Source: Leptospira kmetyi serovar Malaysia str. Bejo-Iso9 (lineage in GTDB: Bacteria > Spirochaetota > Leptospiria > Leptospirales > Leptospiraceae). Taken from it: a DNA stretch of 64,000 nucleotides. The notes under the pieces are model-generated. The model did no database searches, was not told the origin of the DNA, and saw only the letters and a program-made list of their open reading frames with translations. How positions within the stretch are numbered: the stretch's first letter is position 1; each line of letters starts with the position of its first letter. The translations under genes were made by a program, and so were the position numbers. The stretch spans positions 3,616,001 to 3,680,000 of the forward strand of contig NZ_AHMP02000003.1 of NCBI RefSeq assembly GCF_000243735.2. Direction: 5' to 3'. Shown piece by piece: positions 21,463 through 32,130 of the stretch.

Positions 21463-22539
21463 TCACCCGAGTCCCGGAATCAGGGATTCTCCCTTTGTTA
21501 AGCGAATTCGATAAATGTCCGGAATACGGAAAAGATTTTTGTTCAGAGACATTCTGTCCTCCAGCTCGAGGCGCTTTCGCGCGGTTAAAAAACGTTTCCA
21601 AAGCATTTCGGCGTAATTTCCGCTTCCGATCATCCGGGTTTTATAATCGGAATCGTAGAGTTTTCCGCCTCGGGCTTGTCGTATTAAATTTTCAACCTTG
21701 TCCTTTTTCAGGGGATAATTCTTTTCCAGCCAATCGATAAACAAAGGCGCGACCTCGTAGGGAAGTCTTAAAAAAACCATCCCGGCGCTTCTTGCCCCCG
21801 ATGCTTTAGAATTTTCTAATATTCTTTCCAGTTCTATATCGTTCAGTCCGGGGATCATCGGAGCGGCCATCACTCCGGTCGGAACTCCGATTTCGGAAAG
21901 TTTTCGAATCGCTTCGAGTCTTCTTTCGGGACTTGCGGTTCTGGGTTCCATTCTTTTCCACAACTCGGAATCGAGGGTTGTGACGCTTATGAAAACCTTC
22001 ACTAAATTTTCGGATGCGAGTTTTTCCAAAAGATCCAAGTCGCGCGTGACCAAATAGGATTTGGTGATCATCGCGACCGGTTGTTTGAACTCGAGAAACA
22101 CTTTCAAAAGTTCTCTCGTGATTTCCAATTTTCTTTCCGCAGGTTGATAAATATCAGTAACGCCCGCGAGCTGAATTGTATGGACTTCTCCCTTTTGTTT
22201 GGAAAGATATTTTCGTAAAAGTTCGGGTGCGTTTTTCTTCGCGAAGATTTTGGTTTCGAAGTCGATTCCGGGTGAAAGATCCACGTACGCGTGATTCGGT
22301 CTCGCGTAACAATAGATACATCCGTGTTCGCATCCTCGATATGGATTGATGGATTTCGTAAAATACAAATCGGGGACGTCGTTTTCGGAAACGATCGTTT
22401 TGGCCTTTTCTTCCATCAGAACGGTTTGAGGCGACATTCTATCCTCTTCGAATTCCGGATCGGCTTCTCTGGTTCTGGATTCGAAACGTCCCGGGATTTT
22501 GGATTGGGTTCCCCGGTTGATTTTGGGTTTTTCGATCAT
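21463..22539 (-). CDS. PA0069/SplB-like radical SAM protein
   Basis: 358 residues. The iron-sulfur motif is C-E-H-G-C-I-Y-C (CxxxCxxC) near residue 70, inside NPYRGCEHGCIYCYARPNHA, the hallmark of the PA0069 family related to spore photoproduct lyase. The TIM-barrel motifs follow: GVTDIYQPAE near 125, ITKSYL near 160, and ARGGKLYDSD near 290. Family members bind SAM and a 4Fe-4S cluster; their reaction is unknown, with DNA or nucleic acid repair suspected from similarity to SplB. It is divergent from the copper operon by 150 bases. The ATG at 22539 is preceded by AAGGTAAGAA. Confidence 0.88.
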   Translation of the reverse strand: MIEKPKINRGTQSKIPGRFESRTREADPEFEEDRMSPQTVLMEEKAKTIVSENDVPDLYFTKSINPYRGCEHGCIYCYARPNHAYVDLSPGIDFETKIFAKKNAPELLRKYLSKQKGEVHTIQLAGVTDIYQPAERKLEITRELLKVFLEFKQPVAMITKSYLVTRDLDLLEKLASENLVKVFISVTTLDSELWKRMEPRTASPERRLEAIRKLSEIGVPTGVMAAPMIPGLNDIELERILENSKASGARSAGMVFLRLPYEVAPLFIDWLEKNYPLKKDKVENLIRQARGGKLYDSDYKTRMIGSGNYAEMLWKRFLTARKRLELEDRMSLNKNLFRIPDIYRIRLTKGESLIPGLG

Positions 22540-22667
22540 ATTCTTACCAAGGTAAGAATATGCTAAATATAAAAATAGTAAACAAAAAATAAGTATATGA
22601 ATTCAAAATCGAAACGTTTTTTATTAAAAAAAGAATTTCTCGGAATCCGATTTCGTTTTAAAAAGTC

Positions 22668-22690
22668 TATAGTATAGGGGGGTATGGTAA
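22668..22690 (+). promoter_or_regulatory. CsoR-type operator overlapping the csoR start
   Basis: TATAGTATA-GGGGGG-TATGGTA: a G6 tract (22677-22682) with AT-rich inverted arms, the layout known for CsoR/RcnR operators. It overlaps a possible -10 (TATAGT, 22668-22673) and reaches the first ATG at 22684. The G tract could also act as ribosome-binding site for the ATG at 22690. Confidence 0.6.
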
Positions 22691-22980
22691 TGACAAAACC
22701 GAAACACAAACTTCATTCGGATCCGAAGGTTAAGGAGAATCTGATTCTCCGGTTGAAAAAAATCGAAGGGCAGGTCCGAGGAATCCAAGGAATGATCGAA
22801 AGGGAAGAATACTGCGACGACGTTTTGAATCAGTTGTCTTCCACGAAGTCGGCGTTGGACGGCGTTTCGAAAACCCTTCTCAAAAGCCATATCCAAACCT
22901 GCGTTGTCGAAAGATTTCAGCAGAACGATTCCAAGATTCTGGACGAGTTTATGACGACCGTGGATCGCATTCTTAAATAA
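22690..22980 (+). CDS. csoR: CsoR-family copper-sensing repressor
   Basis: 96 residues from the ATG at 22690, chosen because GGGGGG lies 7 bases upstream; the ATG at 22684 would add two residues and sit 1 base from the G tract. An all-helical protein with the Cu(I) ligand set: counted from 22684, C44, H69 and C73, the same spacing as C36/H61/C65 of M. tuberculosis CsoR. Copper binding should release the repressor from the operator at 22668-22690 and turn on the operon. The next two genes, a copper chaperone and a copper ATPase, confirm the metal. It is the first gene of csoR-copZ-copA. Confidence 0.93.
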   Translation: MTKPKHKLHSDPKVKENLILRLKKIEGQVRGIQGMIEREEYCDDVLNQLSSTKSALDGVSKTLLKSHIQTCVVERFQQNDSKILDEFMTTVDRILK

Positions 22981-22994
22981 ATCGGAGGAAAACT

Positions 22995-23204
22995 ATGAAA
23001 GAGATTAAATTATCCGTGGAAGGTATGACCTGCGCGCACTGTTTGAAAACGGTGGAATCCGCTCTTAAGGAAGTCGGATTAACGGGGAAGGCAAGTTTGG
23101 AAAACAAGGAAGTCGTTTATCAAGGGGAGGGAACTTCGGAGGAATTGTCCAAGGTTAAGGCCGCGATTCTCGAAGAAGGTTATACTCCGGGCGAAGTCAA
23201 ATGA
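22995..23204 (+). CDS. copZ: CopZ-like copper chaperone
   Basis: 69 residues forming a single heavy-metal-associated (HMA) domain with ferredoxin-like fold. The Cu(I) site is M-T-C-A-H-C near residues 11-16. It should carry Cu(I) in the cytosol to the CopA pump. GGAGG precedes the ATG by 6 bases. It follows csoR by 14 bases, and its TGA stop overlaps the copA ATG (ATGA), so chaperone and pump are translationally coupled. The second ligand pair position is His-flanked (AHC), unlike the ANC of the CopA domain, a common difference between CopZ proteins and pump domains. Confidence 0.93.
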   Translation: MKEIKLSVEGMTCAHCLKTVESALKEVGLTGKASLENKEVVYQGEGTSEELSKVKAAILEEGYTPGEVK

Positions 23205-25429
23205 GTTCCGTGAAAGATTCTCCGTCGGAAGGCGTTACGCTCGATCTGATCGGTATGACCTGCGCGAACTGCGCGCTTCGAATCGAAAAAGGTCTTAAAA
23301 AAGTTCCGGGTGTTAAGGACGCGAGGGTCAACTTCGCGATGGAGACCGCAAAGGTGGAGTTCGATTCTTCCGTAGACGAACAGATCCTTTTGGATAAGGT
23401 GGATTCTCTCGGTTATCGCGCTCTCGTTCACGAAGAGTTGGAGCTTCACGGCGAAACGGAAAAGGCGCACGAAAAAGAATTCAAAAACTTGAAAGTTCGT
23501 CTCGCGGTTTCCGCGGTTTTGTCCCTTCCTCTCCTTTTGAGTATGATCGGACACTTCGGGAAGAATCAACTTTCCGAATATATGACTTTTCTAATGAACC
23601 CTTGGCTTCAATTCGCGTTGGCGACTCCGGTTCAATTTTGGATCGGAGCTTCCTTTTACAAAGGCGCGTTTCGAGCCTTAAAAAACGGAAGCGCGAACAT
23701 GGACGTTCTCGTTGCGTTGGGAACTTCGGCGGCGTATTTTTACAGCGCGTATCAATCGATTCTTACCTTCGGCGCGCATCATCACGGGGACGTTTCGCTT
23801 TATTACGAAACTTCTTCCGTTTTGATCACTTTGATTCTTTTCGGAAAATTTTTGGAACATATCGCAAAGGGAAAGTCTTCGAAAGCGATTCAATCCCTCG
23901 TCGGTTTGCAACCGAAAAACGCGAATATCATCCGCGACGGAGAAATCCAAGAGATTCCTTTGCTCGCGGTGAGACCTGGCGATCTTCTTTTGGTTAAGGC
24001 GGGTGAAACCGTTCCAGTGGACGGAATCGTGGAAGAAGGAAACTCGTCCGTCGACGAATCGATGTTAACCGGTGAAAGTATTCCCGTGGAAAAAACGATT
24101 TCGAGTTCTTTATTCGGCGGTTCTCTCAACCAAAACGGAATTTTAAAACTTAGAGCCTCCAAAGTAGGAAAGGACACTTTACTTTCGGGAATCATTCGAG
24201 TCGTTCAAGAGGCGCAAGGTTCCAGAGCTCCGATCCAGAGGATCGCGGATCGGATTTCCGGAATCTTTGTTCCCGTTGTGATTTTGTTTTCGATCGTCAC
24301 TTGGGTTCTTTGGTACGTTTGGTTGGATCCTTCGAACTTTGCGGGAGCTTTGGAAAAGGCGATCGCGGTTCTTGTGATCGCTTGTCCGTGCGCCTTGGGT
24401 TTGGCGACCCCGGTTTCCATTCTCGCGGGTTCGGGCAAGGCGGCAACGTTAGGCGTTTTGTTTAGAACCGCGGAAGCATTAGAAATTGCTCATAGAGTGA
24501 AAACGATCGTTTTCGATAAAACGGGAACTCTGACTTACGGAAAACCGGTTCTGAAACGTTTGGAAAGTTTAAACTCGACGGAGGAGAATTCTTATCTGGC
24601 TCTGGCCGCATCTGCGGAACAAAACTCGGAACATCCTCTTTCCAAGGCGATCGTTGCGTTCGCAAAAACAAAAGGAATTTCCCTTTCGATTCCGGAACGT
24701 TTTGAAACGATTCCCGGTGGAGGAGTTTCCGCGATCGTCGACGGAAAAAATATTTTGATCGGAACGGATCGTTTGTTTCGGGAAAGAGGAATCGATTTAA
24801 AACCGGAACTGCTCGAACTAAAACAAAAAAGGGAATCGGAAGGTTCGACCGTGGTTCATCTGAGCGTAAACGGAATCCATTCCGCGATTCTTTCTTTGGC
24901 GGATACGATCAAGGATTCCACTCCGATCGCGATCGAAAAATTAAAATCCCTCGGTATGGAAATTTATATGATCACCGGAGACAATCGAAGAACCGCGAAT
25001 TCGGTCGCGAAGAGTTGCGGCATTAAACACGTGTTAGCCGAAGTTCTTCCCGAAGGAAAATCGAACGAGGTTAAGAATCTGATGAACTCGGGTAAGGTTG
25101 TCGCGATGGTCGGAGACGGAATCAACGACGCTCCCGCTTTAGCCGTCGCGGATCTCGGAATTTCGATGGGAACCGGAACCGACGTCGCGATGGAATCTTC
25201 GGACGTGGTCATCATGAACGGGGATTTGATTTCGATCGCGCACGCTTTTGCGATGAGTCGAAAGACCGTTTACAATATCCGTCAGAATTTGTTTTGGGCC
25301 TTGTTCTACAATGCTCTCGGAATTCCGATCGCGGCCGCGGGTTTTTTGGCGCCTTGGATCGCGGGAGGAGCGATGGCTCTCAGTTCGGTTTCGGTCGTTT
25401 TAAACGCGCTCCGACTGCAGAGAAAATAA
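23201..25429 (+). CDS. copA: CopA-type P1B copper-exporting ATPase
   Basis: 742 residues. One N-terminal HMA domain with C21 and C24 (GMTCANC), then eight membrane spans. The ion path motif is C395-P-C397, the phosphorylated Asp is D439 in DKTGT, the HP dipeptide is in EHPLSKA, and G638-D-G-x-N-D643 marks the hinge. The TM7-TM8 motifs YNALGIP and MALSSVSVVLNALRL are those of Cu(I)-exporting P1B-1 pumps (Tyr-Asn, Met-Ser-Ser). It exports Cu(I) across the inner membrane using ATP. It is coupled to copZ by a 4-base overlap and should be controlled by CsoR. All catalytic residues are intact. Confidence 0.96.
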   Translation: MSSVKDSPSEGVTLDLIGMTCANCALRIEKGLKKVPGVKDARVNFAMETAKVEFDSSVDEQILLDKVDSLGYRALVHEELELHGETEKAHEKEFKNLKVRLAVSAVLSLPLLLSMIGHFGKNQLSEYMTFLMNPWLQFALATPVQFWIGASFYKGAFRALKNGSANMDVLVALGTSAAYFYSAYQSILTFGAHHHGDVSLYYETSSVLITLILFGKFLEHIAKGKSSKAIQSLVGLQPKNANIIRDGEIQEIPLLAVRPGDLLLVKAGETVPVDGIVEEGNSSVDESMLTGESIPVEKTISSSLFGGSLNQNGILKLRASKVGKDTLLSGIIRVVQEAQGSRAPIQRIADRISGIFVPVVILFSIVTWVLWYVWLDPSNFAGALEKAIAVLVIACPCALGLATPVSILAGSGKAATLGVLFRTAEALEIAHRVKTIVFDKTGTLTYGKPVLKRLESLNSTEENSYLALAASAEQNSEHPLSKAIVAFAKTKGISLSIPERFETIPGGGVSAIVDGKNILIGTDRLFRERGIDLKPELLELKQKRESEGSTVVHLSVNGIHSAILSLADTIKDSTPIAIEKLKSLGMEIYMITGDNRRTANSVAKSCGIKHVLAEVLPEGKSNEVKNLMNSGKVVAMVGDGINDAPALAVADLGISMGTGTDVAMESSDVVIMNGDLISIAHAFAMSRKTVYNIRQNLFWALFYNALGIPIAAAGFLAPWIAGGAMALSSVSVVLNALRLQRK

Positions 25430-25454
25430 ACGATACAAAATAAAAAGAAAAACG

Positions 25455-25486
25455 GAAGATTAGAAAATTAAAAAATTCTAATCTTC
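25455..25486. terminator. Bidirectional terminator between copA and the GST gene
   Basis: GAAGATTAGAA (25455-25465) and TTCTAATCTTC (25476-25486) form a perfect 11-bp stem with a 10-base A-rich loop. T-rich DNA follows on the minus strand and, less strongly, on the plus strand. It sits between convergent genes. Confidence 0.65.
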
Positions 25487-25493
25487 TGATTCG

Positions 25494-26117
25494 TTATTTT
25501 TTTAAGGCTCCGTCCACCCATTCTTTGTAAGAATAAAGATTGCTGATCTTGGAAATATAACCGGAGGCTTCGGGGCCGAGTTCGATTCCGTATGTGAGAA
25601 ATCTCCCCACAACGGGCGCGTAGAAAGCGTCCGCGATCGAAAATTCTTTCCCGAAAAGAAAAGGTCCTTTGTAAACGGTCAGACATTCCTTCCAGATGGA
25701 TTCGATTCTTCGTATATCTTTCCACGCTTCGTCCGGAAACGTTTTGCCGTGGAGTTTTTCCACGATGTTCATCGATAAATTCTTTCTTAGATCGGAAAAA
25801 CCGGAATGCATTTCCGCAGCGATGGAACGAGCCAAAGCCCTCGCGGCCTTGTCTTTCGGCCAGAGATTTTTTTCGGGAAAGGTTTCCGCCAAATATTCAA
25901 CGATGCTCAGAGTGTCCCAGACCTTGACGTCGCCGTCGATTAGAACCGGAACCTTGCCCGCGTTCGAATAGAGTTTTATCTTTTCGTAAAACTCGGGTGT
26001 GTTCAACGTTAGAGAAATTTCGGTAAAAGGTATTTTACTTTCTTTTAATAGAATCCAAGGCCGCAAGGACCAAGAGGAGAATTTTTTATCTCCGATCACC
26101 AGTTGAAGGTCTGCCAT
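25494..26117 (-). CDS. Glutathione S-transferase family protein
   Basis: 207 residues. Residues 1-80 are a thioredoxin-like GST N-domain: FSSWSLRPW with the likely catalytic Ser, the cis-Pro in GKVPVLID, and the glutathione-binding DTLSIVEYL. Residues ~85-205 are the all-helical C-domain with SIADAFYAPV, the usual N-capping motif. It is cytosolic; the substrate is unknown. It stands alone, convergent with copA. Whether this organism makes glutathione or another thiol is not shown by the window. Confidence 0.9.
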   Translation of the reverse strand: MADLQLVIGDKKFSSWSLRPWILLKESKIPFTEISLTLNTPEFYEKIKLYSNAGKVPVLIDGDVKVWDTLSIVEYLAETFPEKNLWPKDKAARALARSIAAEMHSGFSDLRKNLSMNIVEKLHGKTFPDEAWKDIRRIESIWKECLTVYKGPFLFGKEFSIADAFYAPVVGRFLTYGIELGPEASGYISKISNLYSYKEWVDGALKK

Positions 26118-26229
26118 AGGACCAATTTCGCTTAACGATTGGATCTTGAAAATTGAAATTCAAAATTCTTCGGTTCAAAAAGAACGCTTCAAGTCCGTCG
26201 ACGAACCCGAAGCGTTCCGCCGATCGGGT

Positions 26230-26685
26230 TTATCTTTTTTCGGAAAGATATAACTTCACTTGTGTTTCCGGAGTCGCGGTGAAATCCATCGGATAGATTT
26301 CGTAGTCCACCGCAAAGGCGCGTTTGTTTTTCAGATCTTGGTTCGCCCATACTTCCTGCCAAAGTTGAATCACGATATCGGGGCTTTTTCCCGATGCGGT
26401 GTTCAGTTCCAAATAATTTCCTTCCGGTAATTGAAACGTTTCAAAGGAACCTTTTTCGTCCGATGGAATTCCGATAAAGTAAGAATATTCTCCGTTCTCG
26501 TCGCTTTCGTAATTCGAATATACCGCGTAGATGGAATCTCCCGCGTTCTGAACCTTTGGTAATACTTCTTGAAAGAATTTTCCCCAGACTTCCGGGATTT
26601 TTCCGTCGGCTCCCATCTCGTCCGCGTTTTTAGTGCGGCTTCCGACTCCTATGAGATTCTTTTTCGGCATCGTACATTCTTTCAT
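26230..26685 (-). CDS. GyrI-like / effector-binding domain protein
   Basis: 151 residues, no signal or membrane segment. The pattern of the GyrI-like (SOUL/AraC effector-binding) fold is visible: GVGSRTKN near residue 13, a WGKFFQEV helix, SIYAVYSNYESDENGEYSYF near 52-70, the GNYLELNTASGKSPD strand-turn near 88, and a final acidic YEIYP strand. Such stand-alone domains bind small amphipathic ligands or DNA gyrase. AGAGG lies 5 bases before the ATG at 26685. It diverges from the PAS-LuxR regulator across a 214-base gap, so it may be a target or ligand sensor for that regulator (inference). Confidence 0.75.
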   Translation of the reverse strand: MKECTMPKKNLIGVGSRTKNADEMGADGKIPEVWGKFFQEVLPKVQNAGDSIYAVYSNYESDENGEYSYFIGIPSDEKGSFETFQLPEGNYLELNTASGKSPDIVIQLWQEVWANQDLKNKRAFAVDYEIYPMDFTATPETQVKLYLSEKR

Positions 26686-26899
26686 CGTTTCCTCTCGATT
26701 TGGCCGAATATCGGCGGTCCTAAAAAATCGTCTATTACCTAACTAATCCGTTTTCCTGATTTTTATCAATCCTCGAAAGGACATTCGGAGGCCGCTTAGG
26801 TTTGACGGATCCAAGACTTGGTATGAATACTTAGGTATGTTTATGACGGTTCTTTACGAAGGAGAATCGTTTATCTCTTAAGGGATAGGGAGAATCTTT

Positions 26900-27610
26900 A
26901 TGTGTGTTGAAAATCAAAACGGAGAAGGCGCGGGGAAAACGAATCTTTCCTCGATATTAACTTCTTACTTTTATCAATATCCTCACGCGATGTTCATCAC
27001 GGATCGGGACGGAACGATCGAATATATCAATCCGGTTTTCGAGAATCTTTCCGGTTATAAACGAAACGAATTGATCGGAAAAAATCCGAAAGTATTTCAA
27101 TCGGGAACGCACGGTTCCGAATTTTACGAAGAGCTTTGGAAAACCATTCTTTCCGGAAAGGAATACGAAGGAGATTTTTTAAACCGAAATGGTTCGGGGG
27201 AAACGATTTCCTGGAAGGAAAGAATCACTCCGCTTCGCGACGAGACCGGGAATATTTCAAATTTCTTATGTAGAGTGGATCTACCTTCGAACGGATCGGC
27301 GACGGCGATTTCTTCCCAAGGAAGTTTCGTTTCGACCGAGGCGGTTCAAAGCGGTAAAATCAGAGAATCCCTTTTCCCGAAACTTCAAAAAGAATACGGT
27401 CTTACCTATCAGGAAGCGAAGATCTGCGAACTTCTCGTTGCCGGCCAGACGAGGGACAATCTCGTCCGTCAGTTGGGCGTACATTCAGGAACTCTAAAGA
27501 ACCACCTCAAGGCGATTTACAGAAAAACGATCGAAAAGGATTTGGAGGAACCGGGTCAGGGCAGGGACAAACTGCAAAGGCTTACGATGTTTTTGATTCG
27601 TCTTTGTTAA
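26900..27610 (+). CDS. PAS-domain regulator with LuxR-type HTH
   Basis: 236 residues. Residues ~20-125 form a PAS domain (MFITDRDGTIEYINPVFENL, then GYKRNELIGKNPKVFQSG) of the kind that often binds flavin, heme or a small ligand. Residues ~160-225 form a helix-turn-helix of the LuxR/GerE type: LTYQEAKICELLVAGQTRDN then LGVHSGTLKNHLKAIYRK. No kinase or receiver domain is present, so it is a one-component regulator. The ATG at 26900 has GGGAG upstream. It is divergent from the GyrI-like gene. A good terminator follows at 27643-27675. The ligand and targets are unknown. Confidence 0.88.
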   Translation: MCVENQNGEGAGKTNLSSILTSYFYQYPHAMFITDRDGTIEYINPVFENLSGYKRNELIGKNPKVFQSGTHGSEFYEELWKTILSGKEYEGDFLNRNGSGETISWKERITPLRDETGNISNFLCRVDLPSNGSATAISSQGSFVSTEAVQSGKIRESLFPKLQKEYGLTYQEAKICELLVAGQTRDNLVRQLGVHSGTLKNHLKAIYRKTIEKDLEEPGQGRDKLQRLTMFLIRLC

Positions 27611-27642
27611 GCGACATTCTTAAATATTAGAATTTTATAAAG

Positions 27643-27680
27643 AACGGATCGGGTCCGAAAGGATTCCGGTCCGTTTTATT
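27643..27680 (+). terminator. Rho-independent terminator after the PAS-LuxR gene
   Basis: AACGGATCGG (27643-27652) pairs with CCGGTCCGTT (27666-27675) through 10 pairs, one of them G-U, followed by TTATTTT. Confidence 0.8.
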
Positions 27681-27773
27681 TTAAACGGTCGCGGATCGCG
27701 CGTAAAATCCGGAATCCGTTCTCCTTTTCATGCGTTGTGAACGGCGCGGAGAAACAAAGTCGCCCGACTTTTG

Positions 27774-28370
27774 TCAGTGTTTGCCCCAGAGATTTTCGAG
27801 ATACGCTTCCCTTCCCGAACCTTTACGATACGCCTTATAATGATCGGGGTTCGTTTTGTAGTAGTTTTGATGATAACCTTCGGCCGGATAAAACGCGGTA
27901 AAAGGAATGATTTCCACCACGATCGGAGCGGAGAATTTTCCGGATTGTGCGATCTCTTGTTTGGATTCTTCCGCCGCTTTTTTCTGAGAATCGTTGTGAT
28001 AAAAAATTCCGGTTCTGTATTGATTGCCTCGATCCGCGAACTGACCTCCGTTGTCCGTGGGATTGATCTGTTTCCAAAAAACTTTTAAGAGATCCGCGTA
28101 ACGAATCTTGGACGGATCGAATTCGATCTGAACGCTTTCTCTGTGACCGGTTCTTCCGTAACCTACGTCTTCGTATGTCGGATTCACTTCCTTTCCGCCG
28201 GAATAACCAGATGTTACGGAGATCACGCCGGGAAGAGATTCGAAGGGACCCTCCATACACCAAAAACAACCGCCCGCAAACGTGGCCTTTTCCGTTTTAG
28301 GAACCGCGAACAAAGAGGAAAAAAAGAACAACGAAAGGAAAAATGAAAACAAAACTTTAGAGTGGAACAT
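27774..28370 (-). CDS. msrA: Exported peptide-methionine (S)-S-oxide reductase
   Basis: 198 residues. An N-terminal hydrophobic segment (5-22) ending in FAVPK is a signal peptide or anchor, so the enzyme should work in the periplasm or at the membrane. The catalytic motif GGCFWCMEG places the active Cys at residue 35. The TSGYSGG, GRTGHRESVQIEFDP, TDNGGQFADRGNQYR and AEGYHQNYY blocks are all present. The only other Cys is C38; no C-terminal resolving Cys is present, unlike E. coli MsrA, so regeneration may use C38 or an outside thiol. It reduces Met-S-sulfoxide in oxidised proteins. Confidence 0.95.
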   Translation of the reverse strand: MFHSKVLFSFFLSLFFFSSLFAVPKTEKATFAGGCFWCMEGPFESLPGVISVTSGYSGGKEVNPTYEDVGYGRTGHRESVQIEFDPSKIRYADLLKVFWKQINPTDNGGQFADRGNQYRTGIFYHNDSQKKAAEESKQEIAQSGKFSAPIVVEIIPFTAFYPAEGYHQNYYKTNPDHYKAYRKGSGREAYLENLWGKH

Positions 28371-28516
28371 TCCGACCCTCCCGGAATGAAATTCGATCCC
28401 TTAACGGATCGGTTACACTAGGAATACGAAACAAACTCTTGTTTATATGTTTTTCATTTCGAAAGAAAAAAATTCCTATGTTTTCTTTCGGAGAATCTAA
28501 TTCTAAGAAACGAAAT

Positions 28517-29773
<1,257 letters not shown>

Positions 29774-29777
29774 GAAT

Positions 29778-30617
29778 CTAATTCGTCTTCGGCTTCACGG
29801 CCGCATACAAAACGAACTGAAAGTAGCGGCTCATCCTCGGGCCGCCGAGAAAATCCGCGAAGGCCGCGTACTTACGCGCGATTTTTTTGGGAATCTTCGC
29901 ATCCTTCGTCTTGTGTTTCAGAAAATTCGAAAACCCCGAGAACATTTCCGTTTCTAAAAAATCGAAACCGTCTACGACAAACCCGGAAGACTTTAAGATT
30001 TGAGAAAGAGAATCAGTTGTGACCCGATTTTTTTTCGGGATGGAACTTAACGCGCAGATCCGATCCCTCAACCAAGAATCGAACAAACCGAGTTTGGAAT
30101 TCTTCAAGATCAACTCGGCGGAGATCAAAGCCCCGCCGGGTTTCAAAATTCGAAAGGCTTGTTCGCAAAATTCTTTTCGGTCCGTAAAGAAAACAGTGCT
30201 GTCCAGACAAAGAATCTTATCAAAGGACTGATGCGTAAATGAGACGATCGTTTTCTCGATCGGAGCGCAGATCAGTTTCGGGGAAGAATCCGCCCGCAAG
30301 TCTATCAGATTTTTTGCAAATTCCACTTGGACCGCGGACGAGTTGACTCCGGTAAGATCGGAAAAGTCCACGGAGAATTCTTCCTTCCATACGAAGAATT
30401 GATCTCCGCAACCGAAGCCCAAGTCCAAAACCTTAAGACCCGGTTCGAGTTTCGCCTTCTTGCCGAGAAGAATCGCTAACGTTTTACAAGCCTCGGGATA
30501 ATCGTTCGTGTTCTTCCAATAACCGAAGTTGGCCCAGGAGGAATTCTCCGGATTGAGATAAAGATGTGCGATCGTATCGGGGGCTTCTTCTTGTTTTTGA
30601 TTTTTAAAGAAAGACAT
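29778..30617 (-). CDS. Class I SAM-dependent methyltransferase
   Basis: 279 residues from the ATG at 30617 (AAGGGAGA upstream); longer frames lack support. The SAM-binding motif I is VLDLGFGCGDQFF near residue 67, motif II/III are CLDSTVFF near 135 and LKPGGALIS near 160. The N-terminus has NFGYWKNTNDYPEAC, a lid segment seen in tocopherol/sarcosine and polyketide methyltransferases. It should be a cytosolic methylase of a small molecule or lipid. The convergent FAD oxidoreductase may share its pathway (inference). Confidence 0.85.
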   Translation of the reverse strand: MSFFKNQKQEEAPDTIAHLYLNPENSSWANFGYWKNTNDYPEACKTLAILLGKKAKLEPGLKVLDLGFGCGDQFFVWKEEFSVDFSDLTGVNSSAVQVEFAKNLIDLRADSSPKLICAPIEKTIVSFTHQSFDKILCLDSTVFFTDRKEFCEQAFRILKPGGALISAELILKNSKLGLFDSWLRDRICALSSIPKKNRVTTDSLSQILKSSGFVVDGFDFLETEMFSGFSNFLKHKTKDAKIPKKIARKYAAFADFLGGPRMSRYFQFVLYAAVKPKTN

Positions 30618-30840
30618 CGCTGAAAATTCTCCCTTGGAAAGTGTTAAAATTCTTAACCGAATCGCCAATTCGAGGCGTTTTACAAAAACCCGTTCCCTTT
30701 TCAAAAAGGGTTTCGTCTTAAAAAATTAAGTTGTGGTTCCGATGTCGCATTAATAAATAGCTAAACATACATTAAGTTCCGCCGATAGGTATTTTAGAAC
30801 CCGCACTCGGATTCGGAAAACGGAAACGTCGAAATCGATC

Positions 30841-31416
30841 ATGTTGATAATCACACTTTTAGATCCGACCCAAGCAAAGAGCAACTTGTTGTTGCGTTGG
30901 AAAAAGAAACTCAATCGTAAGAAGGTCTATCCCGTTCTTATCTTTCCCGAAGCTTCGATCCATCTTGAGAGGCTTCACACTCTCGCAAAAATTTCTTCCA
31001 AACAGAAAATTTCAACCTCGACTCCTGTTTTCTTTCATACGGACTCCGTTTTGAAGGCGGGGGACTTTCTTCTTTCGGATAGAATTCCCAAGGGAGAAAA
31101 AATTCTTCCGATCTTCGTGGACTTCGGATCTTCTCCCAAGGATAAGAAGGGAAGGGACTTCGAAGAACAAGTGGAACTTCTCAAAGGAAGAATCGGAGAT
31201 CGATTCTCGGTCTTGTGTTTTTTAGAGACCGGCAAAGCGCAGTCTAACCTCGAAAGATCCGGAAATCGGAACTGGCTCTTTCACAAGTCTTCTTTGGTCG
31301 TGGAGATGGGCGGAAAGAACTTTAAGGTTTTAAGAAAGGATTTGCCTCAAGCGGAAGAAGGAGATTCTCCTTTGGAGACTTGGATTCCCGGAGGTTTGCT
31401 CGAAGGCCGGTCTTAG
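30841..31416 (+). CDS. Hypothetical protein
   Basis: 191 residues, not recognised. No signal peptide or membrane span; basic in the first 40 residues (LLRWKKKLNRKKVYPVLIF), then mixed alpha/beta pattern with a hydrophobic strand ILPIFVDFG near 90. It could bind nucleic acid or phosphate through its basic N-terminus, but this is only a charge observation. No Shine-Dalgarno is seen before the ATG at 30841, so the start is uncertain. Codon use fits the neighbouring genes and no competing frame is better. Confidence 0.6.
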   Translation: MLIITLLDPTQAKSNLLLRWKKKLNRKKVYPVLIFPEASIHLERLHTLAKISSKQKISTSTPVFFHTDSVLKAGDFLLSDRIPKGEKILPIFVDFGSSPKDKKGRDFEEQVELLKGRIGDRFSVLCFLETGKAQSNLERSGNRNWLFHKSSLVVEMGGKNFKVLRKDLPQAEEGDSPLETWIPGGLLEGRS

Positions 31417-31497
31417 GAAATTTATTTACGTTTTCGGAATGGGATTTTTTTTTCAAGGACCGCTAGCGGAGACTCGCATTAAATATTACTCGAATTT

Positions 31498-31557
<60 letters not shown>

Positions 31558-31579
31558 GATAAACGCAGGGATCTTCTGC

Positions 31580-32110
<531 letters not shown>

Positions 32111-32130
32111 AACGACCTTAAACGAAAATC

